From positions 1 to 8,511 of the forward strand of contig PSRN01000278.1 of NCBI GenBank assembly GCA_003176075.1: a stretch of DNA of 8,511 nt, in the 5' to 3' direction. The notes beneath the pieces are model-generated. The model was not told where the DNA came from, ran no database searches, and worked only from the letters and a program-made list of their open reading frames with translations. Of the stretch, positions 1 to 5,347 are shown one piece after another; the stretch's first letter is position 1, and every line of letters starts with the position of its first letter. Origin of the DNA: Bdellovibrio sp. Its GTDB lineage: Bacteria > Bdellovibrionota > Bdellovibrionia > Bdellovibrionales > Bdellovibrionaceae. Both the position numbers and the translations under genes were made by a program.

Positions 1-23
1 TGGCGGCTTCCCCGCCCACGCTT
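1..23 (-). repeat. Palindromic repeat copy A, cut by left edge
   Basis: It matches copies B and C at 21 of 23 positions, starting inside the element at the window edge. It is read in the lipoprotein frame as SVGGKPP. Two changes in the loop (tt to cc) weaken the inner pairing. Confidence 0.8.
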
Positions 24-439
24 TCAACGACTTTACCCTTGCGCCGCTTCTTTTTCTTCGCATCTTCGGTCTTTTCCTTGGTTCGCCCGCGGGGAATTTC
101 GGCCCCAGCCGGAGCACCATTTGAACCCGCAACATCCGGGGGACCTGGGACCGCCGGGGTGGCGACCGCGAGACTCCCCAAATTCTCTTTCACATGGTCA
201 TTCACATGCTCATTCGCCTGGACATTCTCCTTGTCATTTGATTTTTCTTTTTCCCCGCCTTTGCCGTTGCCGCCGTTGCCTTTGTCGTTGTCGTTGTCTT
301 CATCCGGCATGACGATTTTGACCTTCTGATCAAACTCGTCAATTTTCTTAAGCTCCTCGGCCTTTTCATACTTCAAATACTTGGCGCTGCAACCCGAAAG
401 GACAAAAAAAAGAAGTCCCAAAAGGACTCGCGAAAGCAC
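1..439 (-). CDS. Putative lipoprotein, low-complexity, 3' end cut by window edge
   Basis: I do not recognise the family. Read from GTG at 439, the protein starts MLSRVLLGLLFFVLSGC, a short signal peptide with lipobox LSGC and Cys17 (codon 391-389), so it should be a lipid-anchored protein. The start of the mature part is charged (SAKYLKYEKAEELKKIDEFDQKV). A D/N/K/G-rich stretch follows, then an Asn-led tetrapeptide repeat, a Pro/Ala/Gly-rich linker, and a Lys/Arg-rich segment ending SVGGKPP at the edge. About 146 residues are visible and the C-terminus is missing. The start is uncertain. GAGGGA lies almost on top of GTG 439. An in-frame GTG at 487 has GGTGA six bases upstream but would give a long, uncharged N-region. 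I prefer 439 for the signal peptide. The gene is last in the lipid A operon and may be co-transcribed. Its linker composition suggests a periplasm-spanning tether, which is only inference. Confidence 0.72.
   Translation of the reverse strand, partial: MLSRVLLGLLFFVLSGCSAKYLKYEKAEELKKIDEFDQKVKIVMPDEDNDNDKGNGGNGKGGEKEKSNDKENVQANEHVNDHVKENLGSLAVATPAVPGPPDVAGSNGAPAGAEIPRGRTKEKTEDAKKKKRRKGKVVESVGGEAA
191..238 (-). repeat. Four imperfect 12-bp tandem repeats in lipoprotein gene
   Basis: Units 191-202, 203-214, 215-226 and 227-238 each end in catt on the plus strand. The first two differ at one base. In the protein they give Asn-led tetrapeptides (NDKE, NVQA, NEHV, NDHV). Confidence 0.8.
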
Positions 440-461
440 TCCCTCGACAGGAGACAGAGCG

Positions 462-485
462 CGGCTGACTTCCCGGCTGACTTCC
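462..485. repeat. Perfect 12-bp tandem duplication
   Basis: The plus-strand unit cggctgacttcc occurs twice back to back (462-473, 474-485) in the gap between lpxL and the lipoprotein gene. If the lipoprotein started at GTG 487, it would encode a repeated EVSR near the N-terminus. Confidence 0.85.
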
Positions 486-508
486 ACCTTTGCTCACCCC
501 CACGTGCA

Positions 509-535
509 CCCGTGGCGGCCTTGCCGCCCACGCTT
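509..535 (-). repeat. Palindromic repeat copy B, between lpxL and lipoprotein gene
   Basis: Copies B and C agree at 26 of 27 bases. On the minus strand CGTGGGCGGC, a short AAG loop and GCCGCCACG pair as a nine-base stem with one bulged G. It starts four bases after the lpxL stop codon. The next minus-strand segment, CGTGG (500-504), could pair instead with the CCACG arm at 511-515, giving a rival stem. No T-run follows, so it is not a classic terminator. Confidence 0.85.
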
Positions 536-539
536 GCGC

Positions 540-1403
540 CTATTCCCATTTTTTCCAGCGCCGATGCACCCACATCCATTGTTCCGGATGGGTTCGAATA
601 ATATCTTCGAGAACGCCGTTATATTTTTGAGTCATTCGTTTCATTTGTAAATCTTTGTCTGCAACTTCCTCGAATTCAACGGGCGGAGCAAAGACCACAT
701 GGGTCTTCAGATCAGTGCCGCGATACGTGTAAGTGGGCACCACTGGAGCGTGAGTCTTGGCAGCAAAGAGGGCAAGCCCATAGGCCGTCCCGGTGGGGCG
801 CCCAAAAAAGGTTGTTTCCAGCCCAAAGGGTCGTCCCATGAACTGATCCAACACGAAGCAAACCTCCTGCTTTGAGCGCAAAGCTTTTAAAATGGCAAAG
901 GCATTTTCCGAGGCGTGGGCGTCGATAAAGTGAGTCCCCTTTTCTTCCCGCATTTTCCACCAAATTCGATTTAAGAAACCGACGCGAAAGCGCTTGGAAA
1001 TGAGATGAAAGGGGTGGCCCTTGAGTGAAAGCGCGGTGGCTCCCAAATCACCGTTGGCCAGGTGAAGGCTGAGAAAAAGAATTCCCTTATTCAGGGCGCG
1101 GGCCCTTTCGTAATTCTCGCCGCCCTCAAATACCACATTCCGATCGACCCAGGATTCGGAGATCGCCGGGATCGTCAGCACTTCCAAAGTGGTATAACCC
1201 AAGTGCGTGAGCCCCTGCCGGATCAAACGGATTCGCTCGTCATGGCTGTCCTGGGGGAAAACAATCGTTACGTTACGATAAAGGGTGAAGCGTCGGAAAC
1301 GAAAAACATCCCACCACAGGAAAGTCAAACCCCGCGCCAACCCCCAGCGCCAAGAGAAGGGCAAGCCAATCACAATGTAAGCCAGTGCTTTAAAAAACCA
1401 CAT
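540..1403 (-). CDS. lpxL: Lipid A late acyltransferase, LpxL/HtrB family
   Basis: This 287-residue protein belongs to the lysophospholipid acyltransferase-like family (LpxL/LpxM/HtrB) that adds secondary acyl chains from acyl-ACP to the lipid A precursor at the inner face of the cytoplasmic membrane. The catalytic H-x4-D motif is seen as HLANGD with His114 and Asp119. A hydrophobic N-terminal segment (about residues 5-16) would anchor it in the membrane. Other family-typical parts are the VLDQFMGRPFG region near residues 183-193 and the terminal WVHRRWKKW. The length is a little below the roughly 300 residues usual for E. coli LpxL. The ATG lies inside the end of lpxK with a 14-base overlap and no strong Shine-Dalgarno sequence, so translation probably depends on lpxK. 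Sequence alone does not tell whether it acts at the LpxL or the LpxM position. No Kdo transferase gene is in the window. Confidence 0.93.
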   Translation of the reverse strand: MWFFKALAYIVIGLPFSWRWGLARGLTFLWWDVFRFRRFTLYRNVTIVFPQDSHDERIRLIRQGLTHLGYTTLEVLTIPAISESWVDRNVVFEGGENYERARALNKGILFLSLHLANGDLGATALSLKGHPFHLISKRFRVGFLNRIWWKMREEKGTHFIDAHASENAFAILKALRSKQEVCFVLDQFMGRPFGLETTFFGRPTGTAYGLALFAAKTHAPVVPTYTYRGTDLKTHVVFAPPVEFEEVADKDLQMKRMTQKYNGVLEDIIRTHPEQWMWVHRRWKKWE

Positions 1404-2415
1404 GATTCAGTTCAGCGAGAAATTCGGCAGTCCCCTGTCCCCCTTCAAGCGTCAAGGGTACGACATGAACCCTTTTGTTTTCCACCGTCCAATTCGACAG
1501 CTTGACCGCATCCTTTTCGGTTGTGAAGATTTCGCCGGCGGGATTCTTGCCGAGCCATTCCGTCAACTCCTTCAGCACAGTCACAGGATAATCAAAATGA
1601 TCGGGATAAGGAAAGAACCGATCAAGTGATCTGCCCAAGGATTTTTCCAACTGGGATCGGAAAAGGTCCGGCCGCGCCAGCCCCGCGAAAGCGGCCAGGG
1701 GGCGGTCGGGTGACAGTGTTGTCTGTGGCGGCATCTGTTGTGGCACTTGTGGCGGCACCTGCAGCGGCACTTGCAAGTGAAAATTCATTTCAACCAGGCG
1801 ATGCCCCTGAAACTTTGCTCGCCACTCATTGAGTCGCTCAGGGCTTGTCCAATTGGCTTTGGTCAGAACAATCCAGTCGGCCCGATCGAGACTCGAAAAA
1901 TCCTCGCGCAGTCGGCCGCCCGGCAGCAAAGTCTCACTCTCCGAAGTGGCGTCCCAAAGGACGATATCCAGATTTCGCCGCAGGGCCCGATGCTGGAAAC
2001 CATCGTCGACAAGAATCAAATCAGGCCGAAACTGTTCATAGGCGTAAACGGCCGTTTCGTACTTGCGCGGACCCACGAAGACCTGGGCGCGCGGACAGCG
2101 CTGAGCCAGCCAGGTCGGTTCATCGCCGAAAAACAAGGCGGCGTTGGGATGATGGAGATCCACGCGAGCCACCGTCCGGATCATCGCCTTGTAGTTGCGG
2201 CTGACAATGGCGATGCGGGGAAAACGCTCCACCAGGTGACGATAAAGAAATTCAGTCACCGGCGTCTTGCCGGTTCCACCGACCGTCAGGTTCCCGATGC
2301 TGATGATCCGGCACGGAATTTCCACCTGGTCCAGAAGATGATAGTCGTAAGACCAATTCTTGACGGCCACGCCGGCTTTCCAAAGCATGGAGAGTACTGC
2401 ATTCGCGTTTTTCAT
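1390..2415 (-). CDS. lpxK: Tetraacyldisaccharide 4'-kinase
   Basis: LpxK phosphorylates the 4' position of the tetraacyl-disaccharide-1-phosphate made by LpxB, giving lipid IVA, at the cytoplasmic face of the inner membrane. The 341 residues contain the Walker A loop GNLTVGGTGKT (41-51), the FGDEP motif (Asp98, matching the catalytic aspartate known in Aquifex LpxK), DDGFQHRAL (137-145), LPGGRLRE (164-171), PDHFDY near 271-276 and TTEKDAVKL (298-306). The N-terminus is shorter than usual and contains one weakly hydrophobic stretch. The common SRGYGR motif reads SRNYKA here. Residues about 215-231 are a Gln/Pro-rich insertion of tetrapeptide repeats encoded by 12-bp tandem repeats. The ATG overlaps the lpxB stop as ATGA, and GAGGAG (2424-2429) lies eight bases upstream. 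Identification is firm. Confidence 0.96.
   Translation of the reverse strand: MKNANAVLSMLWKAGVAVKNWSYDYHLLDQVEIPCRIISIGNLTVGGTGKTPVTEFLYRHLVERFPRIAIVSRNYKAMIRTVARVDLHHPNAALFFGDEPTWLAQRCPRAQVFVGPRKYETAVYAYEQFRPDLILVDDGFQHRALRRNLDIVLWDATSESETLLPGGRLREDFSSLDRADWIVLTKANWTSPERLNEWRAKFQGHRLVEMNFHLQVPLQVPPQVPQQMPPQTTLSPDRPLAAFAGLARPDLFRSQLEKSLGRSLDRFFPYPDHFDYPVTVLKELTEWLGKNPAGEIFTTEKDAVKLSNWTVENKRVHVVPLTLEGGQGTAEFLAELNHVVF
1724..1771 (-). repeat. Four 12-bp tandem repeats inside lpxK
   Basis: Units 1724-1735, 1736-1747, 1748-1759 and 1760-1771 follow the plus-strand pattern tg-x-x-g-y-ggca-y-y. They encode the tetrapeptides QVPL, QVPP, QVPQ and QMPP in the LpxK insertion near residues 215-230. The insertion lies between the nucleotide-binding core and the C-terminal part and keeps the frame. 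Confidence 0.85.
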
Positions 2416-3560
2416 CGCAGAAACTCCTCAAGGACTTTGGCGACGCGGGCGGTTGCGCCCTTTTCACCCAACCTGGTTTTCAGTTGCCTCAGCTCCTGGC
2501 GGATCGTTACCGCGTGCAGAGGATCATCGAAATATCGCCACATCAAATCAGAAAGTTCCCGCGGATTGGCTCCGCTTTGCCATCGTTCTGGCACAACTTC
2601 ACGCCCCAGGATGAGATTGACTATGCCAAAGAACCGGACTCCCCGCACCACCAGCCGCGCGAACCAACCGGTGAGGACTTTCATCTTGTACATGATGACC
2701 ATCGGCTTTTCGAGAAGCCCCACCATCAGGGTCGCCGTGCCGGAAGCCACCAGCACAAAGTCCGCCAGGCTGATCATCGCAAACGGCTCATCCTTAATCA
2801 AAACCAGCGGAAAATTGATTTCTCCCAGCTGGCTCTGGATAAATTCAGTGCCGAGGCTGGGGGCCACCATCAGGAGAATTCGAATTTTGCCGTCTTTGGC
2901 CACCAATTGACGGGCCACCGCCAGCTGAATCTGAAGATGCTGGCGGATTTCCCCCTTTCGGCTTCCCGGCATCAGCCCCACGACCCGTTCATCGTCGGCG
3001 ATTCCATAGCGGCGCCGGTGCAGGCGCACGGACGCCTCGTCGAAATATTCCTGCGAAAGTTCATCCAAGATGGGGTGTCCAACGAATTCATAAGGCACAC
3101 CTTTTGATTCATAAAAAGGGATCTCAAAGGGAAATAACAAAAGGACTTTGCGGCAGTATTTCTTGATCGTTTGAACCCGCCCGCGGCGCCAGGCCCAGAC
3201 CTGGGGGCTCACATAATAAACCACGGGAATCCCCAATTGATCCAGTTTTTTGGCAAGCATCAAATTGAATTCCGGATAATCCATGACAATGGCCAAGCGG
3301 GGTTGGCGTCTCGCCGCCTCCTCCACCAAGCGGTTAAAGACAGCCTTCAAATGTGAGAAGTGCTCCAGGATCTCGGCCGCGCCAACCACCGCCATGTCCT
3401 CTGATTTGCCGAGTCGATCAAAACCGATCTTCTCCATCGCCTCGGTTCCAACGCCAAAGGCCTGAAGATCCTTTCCCTGCGCTTGCCAATACTCGAGGAG
3501 TCGTTGCGCGAATAATCCTGAAGAGGCCTCCGCGGCCACGATAAGAACCTGAACTTTCAT
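2412..3560 (-). CDS. lpxB: Lipid-A-disaccharide synthase
   Basis: LpxB (family GT19) joins UDP-2,3-diacyl-glucosamine and lipid X to form the beta-1,6 lipid A disaccharide, working peripherally on the inner membrane. From ATG 3560 the protein has 382 residues, the same length as E. coli LpxB. Motifs are DYPEFN (94-99, containing the conserved catalytic-region Asp), YYVSPQVWAWR (115-125), PFE (144-146), GHP (161-163), the phosphate-binding MPGSRKGEI (197-205), ASGTATL (272-278) and the nucleotide-site NLILGREVVPE (315-325). The N-terminal GEASGD signature reads AEASSG (10-15), so its Gly and Asp are changed. Reading the same frame upstream to ATG 3779 would overlap the dehydrogenase by about 200 bases and add sequence unlike LpxB, so I reject it. 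The start region is duplicated 23 bases upstream, out of frame. The stop overlaps the lpxK start. Confidence 0.97.
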   Translation of the reverse strand: MKVQVLIVAAEASSGLFAQRLLEYWQAQGKDLQAFGVGTEAMEKIGFDRLGKSEDMAVVGAAEILEHFSHLKAVFNRLVEEAARRQPRLAIVMDYPEFNLMLAKKLDQLGIPVVYYVSPQVWAWRRGRVQTIKKYCRKVLLLFPFEIPFYESKGVPYEFVGHPILDELSQEYFDEASVRLHRRRYGIADDERVVGLMPGSRKGEIRQHLQIQLAVARQLVAKDGKIRILLMVAPSLGTEFIQSQLGEINFPLVLIKDEPFAMISLADFVLVASGTATLMVGLLEKPMVIMYKMKVLTGWFARLVVRGVRFFGIVNLILGREVVPERWQSGANPRELSDLMWRYFDDPLHAVTIRQELRQLKTRLGEKGATARVAKVLEEFLR

Positions 3561-3585
3561 GAAAAAAGAACCTGCACTTTCATGA
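3543..3585 (-). repeat. Direct repeat duplicating the lpxB start
   Basis: Two 20-base units, 3566-3585 and 3543-3562, match at 19 of 20 positions. Each contains ATGAAAGT followed by CAGGTTCTT on the minus strand. Their period is 23 bases, so the second start is shifted by one frame. The single difference is G or T in the third base of the Val codon. Confidence 0.9.
3557..3583 (-). CDS. 8-codon mini-cistron before lpxB (MKVQVLFS)
   Basis: An ATG at 3583 overlaps the stop of the dehydrogenase as ATGA. It opens a frame reading MKVQVLFS, then TGA, and that stop again overlaps the lpxB ATG at 3560 as ATGA. The first six codons repeat the first six codons of lpxB (MKVQVL) with one silent change, so this is a duplicated lpxB start that lies out of frame. 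It could carry ribosomes from one gene to the next by two termination-restart steps, or it may be a harmless scar. No strong Shine-Dalgarno sequence precedes either ATG. With seven instead of six T in the run at 3562-3567, both starts would be in frame. Whether it is translated is unknown. Confidence 0.35.
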   Translation of the reverse strand: MKVQVLFS

Positions 3586-4542
3586 GGATCGGTCCGCCAG
3601 ACGTTCAACGGCGAAAGCCATTTCCAAGACACGCAGTCCCTGTTCGCCAGGAATTTCAAGGGGAGCCTGGCCTCGCACGGCTCGCAGGAATGCCTCAGTC
3701 TCCAAGAGAAGATGGTCGGCCTTGTCGAGCCGATGTTGTTCCTTATTGATTGGCGTTTCCCCGCCGGCGCGCCATTCATCCGCCGTCACCTCGTTGGTCT
3801 GAAAATCAGCCGCGAAAGACCACGACCCCTGAAAGCCGCGGAAGGTGCGCAGCATTTGCGGAGCGACCCGACTCACCGAAATATGAAAGGACTGCGGCCC
3901 CGCTGAAAGAACACATTCGGCCCAGTCCAGCGTCTCGGAGTGTGTCCTACCCCCCATGGCTGATCGGATGACAATGGCGTCACGCCAGTCACACCAATTC
4001 AGAACCATGTCCAAATCATGGACCATAAGATCCAACACCACGCTCACATCACTTCCCCGCCTGCGAAAGGGAGCATGCCTTCGCAATTCCACAAACTGAG
4101 GCCGCTCAAAGCGCTGCCGCAGTTCACGAAAGCAAGGATTGAACCGCTCGCTGTGTCCCACGCTGAGCAGCACTGATTGATCGCGGGCGATCTGAAGCAG
4201 TTCCCGCGCCTCACCTTCCGTCGCGGTCATGGGCTTTTCAAGATTGACGTGTTTCTTTTGCTTGAGGAAAAACTTCGCCACTTCGAAATGAGTGGAGGTG
4301 GTCGACGCCACCGTCACCGCGTCAGCCTTGCTCGCAACCTCTTGCAAAGTCGAAAGGACGGGCACCCCAAGTTCTTGCGCCACTTCACTCGCCCGCTCCG
4401 CATTCGCGTCAAAAACACCGGCGAATTGAATATCTTCGTTCGGGTCGCCGCCCTTGGCGGCTCCGCAGTCTGCCAGCAATTTGTGTTTTTGGGCGTGGAA
4501 ACGACCCAGGTACCCGACCCCGACCACAGCCGTTCGAATCAT
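3580..4542 (-). CDS. Gfo/Idh/MocA NAD(P)-dependent dehydrogenase, GnnA candidate
   Basis: This is a 320-residue cytoplasmic Gfo/Idh/MocA oxidoreductase. The N-terminal Rossmann fold shows GVGYLGRFHA (8-17), the strand end VFDAN (43-47), and HVNLEKPMT (98-106) with the EKP lysine at 103. The C-terminal domain shows DLMVHDLDMVL (171-181), the family's Asp/His active-site region. ATG 4542 is chosen because GGAGG (4547-4551) lies four bases upstream and the fold starts at once (MIRTAVVGVG). Residues 24-37 form an insertion between the first helix and second strand, encoded in part by a GC-rich palindrome. A dehydrogenase at this lpxA-lpxB position matches GnnA of Acidithiobacillus, which oxidises the 3-OH of UDP-GlcNAc so that the aminotransferase GnnB can make UDP-GlcNAc3N. 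No gnnB is visible here, so the substrate is inferred from position only. Confidence 0.92.
   Translation of the reverse strand: MIRTAVVGVGYLGRFHAQKHKLLADCGAAKGGDPNEDIQFAGVFDANAERASEVAQELGVPVLSTLQEVASKADAVTVASTTSTHFEVAKFFLKQKKHVNLEKPMTATEGEARELLQIARDQSVLLSVGHSERFNPCFRELRQRFERPQFVELRRHAPFRRRGSDVSVVLDLMVHDLDMVLNWCDWRDAIVIRSAMGGRTHSETLDWAECVLSAGPQSFHISVSRVAPQMLRTFRGFQGSWSFAADFQTNEVTADEWRAGGETPINKEQHRLDKADHLLLETEAFLRAVRGQAPLEIPGEQGLRVLEMAFAVERLADRSS
4447..4461 (-). repeat. GC-rich palindrome inside the dehydrogenase insertion
   Basis: On the plus strand GCCGCC, a CTT loop and GGCGGC form a perfect six-base inverted repeat. On the minus strand it encodes part of GAAKGG in the extra segment at residues 24-37. 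It resembles the core of the SVGGKAATG repeat with its arms swapped, but its flanks do not match, so it may be unrelated. Confidence 0.5.
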
Positions 4543-4546
4543 TTTT

Positions 4547-4551
4547 CCTCC
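4547..4551 (-). promoter_or_regulatory. Shine-Dalgarno sequence fixing the dehydrogenase start
   Basis: On the minus strand GGAGG is followed by AAAA and then ATG at 4542. It lies in the 22-base gap after the lpxA stop and favours ATG 4542 over an in-frame TTG at 4560. Confidence 0.8.
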
Positions 4552-4564
4552 GCTGCGCAAGTCC

Positions 4565-5347
4565 TTACTTGGCGATCCCTCGTTTGGAGTCGCGAATGAA
4601 ACTGGTCAAATAATCAATATTGGGTCCGGGAGCGCACTCCTTGCGTATTCTTTGCAGCGCTTCTTCCACCGTGTCCGTCCCCATCAGAATGATTCGGATG
4701 GCTCGATGAATCTCGTCGATTTCTTCCTGCGAATAACCCTTTCGCTGCAAGCCGATCTTGTTGGTGGCGCGTGAAACGGCGTAATTCCCCTGCGCCCGCG
4801 AAAACGGCAGAATATCTTTGTTCACCGCACTGCTACCGGCAATAAAGGCCGACTTGCCGACACGAATAAATTGATTGAAGGCGCACACGCCACCAATCAC
4901 CACATTGTCCTCGATGATCGTGTGCCCGCCCAAATGCGTGTCATTGGCAATGACGATATGATTTCCCAACTTGCAGTCGTGACCCACGTGGGTGTAGGCC
5001 ATCAAGTAATTTCCGTCGCCGATGGTCGTTTCACGATCCGCCTTGGCGGTCGCGATATTCACGGTCGAGAATTCACGAAAGACGTTATTGTTGCCAATTT
5101 TAAGTCGCGTCGGTTCGGCCCGATAATTGACGTCCTGAGGAGGACCGCCAATCACCGCCCCTGGGGCAAATTTATTATTCTCGCCGATTTCCAGCACCCC
5201 ATAACGCGAGCCCAGCGTGACGTGACCCTCCACAAAGTTGCCCTTGCCGATCTTCACATTTCCCTGAATCAGGCAATAGGGACCAATTTCCACGTCATCC
5301 GCAATGTCAATTTCCCCCTGTATGACGGTGGTTGGATGAACTCCCAT
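4565..5347 (-). CDS. lpxA: UDP-N-acetylglucosamine (or GlcNAc3N) acyltransferase
   Basis: LpxA is the soluble trimeric acyltransferase that moves a 3-hydroxyacyl chain from ACP to position 3 of UDP-GlcNAc, starting lipid A synthesis. The 260 residues show left-handed beta-helix hexapeptide repeats (about 4-185) and a helical tail ending FIRDSKRGIAK, as in E. coli (262 residues). By hand alignment the catalytic His123 and Asp72 (E. coli H125, D74) are kept, as are His120 and His142. E. coli K76, H99, H160, H191 and E200 are here Asn74, Asn97, Asn158, Tyr189 and Ile198. The usual HRGT motif reads NIAT. Gly171 matches E. coli G173, which there permits a long (C14) acyl chain. These changes next to a GnnA-like gene suggest an amino-sugar substrate, which is inference. 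The start overlaps the ompH stop as TAATG, with AAAAGG upstream. Confidence 0.97.
   Translation of the reverse strand: MGVHPTTVIQGEIDIADDVEIGPYCLIQGNVKIGKGNFVEGHVTLGSRYGVLEIGENNKFAPGAVIGGPPQDVNYRAEPTRLKIGNNNVFREFSTVNIATAKADRETTIGDGNYLMAYTHVGHDCKLGNHIVIANDTHLGGHTIIEDNVVIGGVCAFNQFIRVGKSAFIAGSSAVNKDILPFSRAQGNYAVSRATNKIGLQRKGYSQEEIDEIHRAIRIILMGTDTVEEALQRIRKECAPGPNIDYLTSFIRDSKRGIAK

Noticed and set aside
39..329. Plus-strand frame rich in Ser/Pro/Leu
   Set aside because: It is antisense to the lipoprotein gene and reflects that gene's repeats.
500..536. Rho-independent terminator after lpxL
   Set aside because: A GC-rich stem is present but no T-run follows on the minus strand, and the same element occurs inside bamA.
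373..579. A 68-codon minus-strand frame through palindrome copy B (GASVGGKAATGA)
   Set aside because: It overlaps both the lpxL end and the lipoprotein start in another frame and lacks a ribosome binding site. The peptide comes from the repeat, not from a gene.
1738..2910. A 390-codon open frame on the plus strand
   Set aside because: It is antisense to lpxK and lpxB, whose motifs are unmistakable, and its translation shows no recognisable domain.
3561..3779. Longer LpxB starting at ATG 3779
   Set aside because: The added 73 residues overlap the dehydrogenase gene and do not resemble any LpxB N-terminus, whereas ATG 3560 gives the family length.
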